This document shows positions 61,987 through 64,000 of a DNA stretch of 64,000 bases, in pieces. Each line of letters opens with the position of its first letter. Position 1 is the stretch's first letter. The position numbers and the translations under genes were made by a program. This DNA comes from Kribbella pratensis (GTDB lineage Bacteria > Actinomycetota > Actinomycetes > Propionibacteriales > Kribbellaceae): contig NZ_SODU01000001.1 in assembly GCF_004366075.1 (NCBI RefSeq), positions 1,611,251 to 1,675,250 on the forward strand, in the 5' to 3' direction. The notes under the pieces are model-generated. The model ran no database searches. It was not told the DNA's origin and was given only the letters and a program-made list of their open reading frames with translations.

Positions 61987-63411
61987 ATGTTTTCCAGCGC
62001 TGAGGAGCTGCTCGCCTACGTCAAGAACGAAGGCGTCGAGATCGTCGATGTCCGGTTCTGTGACCTGCCGGGCATCATGCAGCACTTCACCGTCCCGGTG
62101 TCGTCGTTCGGTCCCGAGGTCTTCGAGGACGGCCTCGCCTTCGACGGTTCGTCGGTCCGCGGTTTCCAGCAGATCCACGAGTCCGACATGAAGCTGCTGC
62201 CGGACCCGACCAGCGCGTACGTCGACGAGTTCCGCAGCGCCAAGACGCTGGTGGTCAACTTCTTCGTGCACGACCCGCTGACCGGCGAGGCGTACTCGCG
62301 TGACCCGCGCAACATCGCCCGCAAGGCGCAGGAGTACCTGAAGTCGACCGGCATCGCGGACACCGCGTTCTTCGCGCCGGAGGCCGAGTTCTACGTCTTC
62401 GACGACGTCCGGTTCGAGACCAAGGCGAACTCCTCGCACTACTCGATCGACTCGATCGCCGGCGCCTGGAACACCGGCCGGGTCGAGGACGGCGGCAACC
62501 GCGGCTACAAGGTCCGCTACAAGGGTGGCTACTTCCCGGTCGCGCCGACCGACCACTTCGGCGAGCTGCGCGACGACATCACGCTGGCACTGGAGCGGTC
62601 CGGCCTGATCGTCGAGCGCGCCCACCACGAGGTCGGTACGGCGGGTCAGGCGGAGATCAACTTCCGCTTCGACGAGCTGCTCAAGGCCGCCGACGACGTG
62701 ATGAAGTTCAAGTACATCGTCAAGAACACCGCGTGGAAGGCCGGCAAGACCGCGACCTTCATGCCGAAGCCGATCTTCGGTGACAACGGCTCCGGCATGC
62801 ACTGCCACCAGTCGCTGTGGAGCAACGGCGACCCGCTGTTCTACGACGAGTCCGGGTACGGCGGCCTGTCCGACACCGCCCGCTGGTACATCGGCGGCCT
62901 GCTCAAGCACGCCCCGTCGCTGCTGGCCTTCACGAACCCGACCGTGAACTCGTACCACCGCCTGGTGCCGGGCTTCGAGGCGCCGGTCAACCTGGTCTAC
63001 TCGTCCCGGAACCGCTCGGCCTGCATCCGGATCCCGATCACCGGCTCGAACCCGAAGGCGAAGCGGATCGAGTTCCGCTGCCCCGACCCGTCGGCGAACC
63101 CGTACCTGGCCTTCGCGGCGCAGCTGCTGGCCGGCCTGGACGGTATCCGCAACAAGATCGAGCCGGCCGACCCGGTCGACAAGGACCTCTACGAGCTGCC
63201 GCCGGAGGAGCACGCGGGTATCGCGCAGGTCCCGACCTCGCTGCCGGCCGTGATCGACGCCCTCGAGGCCGACCACGCCTTCCTGCTCGAGGGTGACGTC
63301 TTCACCGAGGACCTGATCGAGACCTGGATCGACCTCAAGCGCGACAACGAAATCGCCCCGATCCAGCTCCGCCCCCACCCCCACGAGTTCGAGCTCTACT
63401 ACGACGTCTGA
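61987..63411 (+). CDS. glnA: Glutamine synthetase type I
   Basis: A 474-residue enzyme that makes glutamine from glutamate and ammonia with ATP, forming dodecamers. Signature pieces are [64 protein letters not shown] and the adenylylation tyrosine Y402 in [10 protein letters not shown]. This makes it the GSI-beta class, controlled by GlnE. The ATG follows CTAGGAG. Transcription is likely set by the GlnR box just upstream and ended by a hairpin downstream. Confidence 0.97.
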   Translation: MFSSAEELLAYVKNEGVEIVDVRFCDLPGIMQHFTVPVSSFGPEVFEDGLAFDGSSVRGFQQIHESDMKLLPDPTSAYVDEFRSAKTLVVNFFVHDPLTGEAYSRDPRNIARKAQEYLKSTGIADTAFFAPEAEFYVFDDVRFETKANSSHYSIDSIAGAWNTGRVEDGGNRGYKVRYKGGYFPVAPTDHFGELRDDITLALERSGLIVERAHHEVGTAGQAEINFRFDELLKAADDVMKFKYIVKNTAWKAGKTATFMPKPIFGDNGSGMHCHQSLWSNGDPLFYDESGYGGLSDTARWYIGGLLKHAPSLLAFTNPTVNSYHRLVPGFEAPVNLVYSSRNRSACIRIPITGSNPKAKRIEFRCPDPSANPYLAFAAQLLAGLDGIRNKIEPADPVDKDLYELPPEEHAGIAQVPTSLPAVIDALEADHAFLLEGDVFTEDLIETWIDLKRDNEIAPIQLRPHPHEFELYYDV

Positions 63412-63427
63412 GTTCGTACTGTGTCCG

Positions 63428-63463
63428 AGTGGCCCTCGATCTGGCAACAGGTTGAGGGCCACT
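63428..63463 (+). terminator. Terminator after glnA
   Basis: AGTGGCCCTC (63428-63437) pairs perfectly with GAGGGCCACT (63454-63463), with three weaker pairs continuing inward around a central loop. TTCGTTG follows. It begins 17 bases after the glnA stop. Confidence 0.8.
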
Positions 63464-63559
63464 TTCGTTGTACCCCGCACCCGCTCTGCGGCTCGACACG
63501 ATCAACGCCGCGACGGCGCGCCGCTTGTCGCTCTCCAGTCTCCGGCGCAAGCTAGGCGG

Positions 63560-64000
63560 GTGGGATTGTCTGCTGAGTCCTCCGAGGACAAGATCTGGTC
63601 TGAAGGTGTTGCACAGGAATACGGCCAGGACGAGCTCGAAGCGATGTGCACATGGCTTGACGTCAGCCTTGATTTGAACCAGCAGCGTCTGGAGTCAGTC
63701 ACGACGCGAGTCGGCTTGGTCATCACCTTCGGCGCCGGAACCATCGCTCTGATGGCGGCCACTGTGAACGGGAAAGCCTGGCCACTCACCGCACTCGCAT
63801 CAGTCGTCAACGTTGTTGCAATGGCGCATGCGGCGACCAGTTTGCAAGCAGTGGTCAAGCCTGACCGCGACCCTACAACCACCTGGCGCACGATGTGGGG
63901 ACCGCGGCAACCTGGTGAACTCCTCGTAGTTCTCTACAGACGCCGATCTGTGCTTTTCCATGACCAACGTCGAATCATTCAAGCTCGCACGTCGGCTCTG
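63560..64000 (+). CDS. Two-helix membrane protein, partial (C-terminus beyond window)
   Basis: An open frame of 147 codons runs from GTG at 63560 to the right edge without a stop. It reads GLSAESSEDKIWSEGV, then a charged helix (DELEAMCTWLDVSLDLNQQR), two hydrophobic helices (about 54-70 and 76-98, VGLVITFGAGTIALMAA and LTALASVVNVVAMAHA) and a basic tail with LLVVLYRRRSVLFH. GC and codon bias are lower than in the neighbours, suggesting transfer. The helix-then-two-helix plan resembles small membrane effectors found in defence loci, but this is a weak analogy. No good ribosome site is seen, so the start may differ. Confidence 0.55.
   Translation, partial: MGLSAESSEDKIWSEGVAQEYGQDELEAMCTWLDVSLDLNQQRLESVTTRVGLVITFGAGTIALMAATVNGKAWPLTALASVVNVVAMAHAATSLQAVVKPDRDPTTTWRTMWGPRQPGELLVVLYRRRSVLFHDQRRIIQARTSAL

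Noticed and set aside
1..64000. CRISPR arrays, tRNA or rRNA genes, insertion sequences, prophage
   Set aside because: No spaced identical repeats, cloverleaf-like segments with CCA ends, transposase motifs or phage proteins were recognised on either strand.

Overview
The window is chromosomal DNA from a high-GC actinomycete. Many starts are GTG, genes are often joined by ATGA/GTGA overlaps, PspA is paired with PspAA, and the glutamine synthetase gene has a textbook actinobacterial GlnR box. The gene content looks like a soil actinomycete of the Kribbella/Nocardioidaceae type; the genus is inferred from general familiarity, not from an RNA gene. I see no tRNA, rRNA, CRISPR array, insertion sequence or phage gene.

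Region 1 (1-417) is the edge of a toxin-antitoxin module: a RelE/ParE-like toxin cut by the window edge, its Phd/YefM-like antitoxin, and nested inverted repeats at its promoter. Region 2 (584-18784) is an exopolysaccharide locus. Ten co-oriented, mostly overlapping genes encode a UDP-sugar dehydrogenase, two GT4 glycosyltransferases, an AsnB-type amidotransferase, a two-domain oxidoreductase, a heparinase-like protein, two Wzz-like proteins with degenerate nucleotide-binding domains, a Wzy-like polymerase and a beta-helix protein. A small protein ends the run. Convergent to it lies a two-gene unit with the initiating sugar-phosphate transferase and an ECF-like sigma factor. This locus is the best candidate here for something undescribed.

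Region 3 (19017-22098) holds the PspA/PspAA envelope-stress pair, a DUF3043 membrane protein, an aldo/keto reductase and a small conserved protein. Region 4 (22151-27982) is a cobalamin unit: a B12 riboswitch, an SCO2322-type surface protein, an ECF transporter (T, fused A-A, S) and the salvage enzymes CobU and CobS. Region 5 (28133-32757) is a ROK regulator with a XylF/G/H-like sugar ABC transporter, an operator-like palindrome pair and two strong hairpins. Region 6 (32762-38863) is a peptide ABC transporter operon on the minus strand in the unusual order permease C, binding protein, permease B, ATPase D, ATPase F.

Region 7 (39215-63411) is a housekeeping backbone for lipoate and 2-oxoacid metabolism (gcvT, pepA, lpdA, sucB, lipB, lipA, DUF4191, RDD protein, glnA). 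From memory this order resembles the Streptomyces coelicolor SCO2178-SCO2198 region. It is interrupted by accessory genes: a cyclopropane synthase-like methyltransferase, a receptor-like predicted pseudokinase, a sulfatase, a repeat-rich membrane protein, a LysR regulator, a NatAB-type exporter and a two-component system. The right edge (63560-64000) is an unfinished open frame for a small two-helix membrane protein of lower GC.
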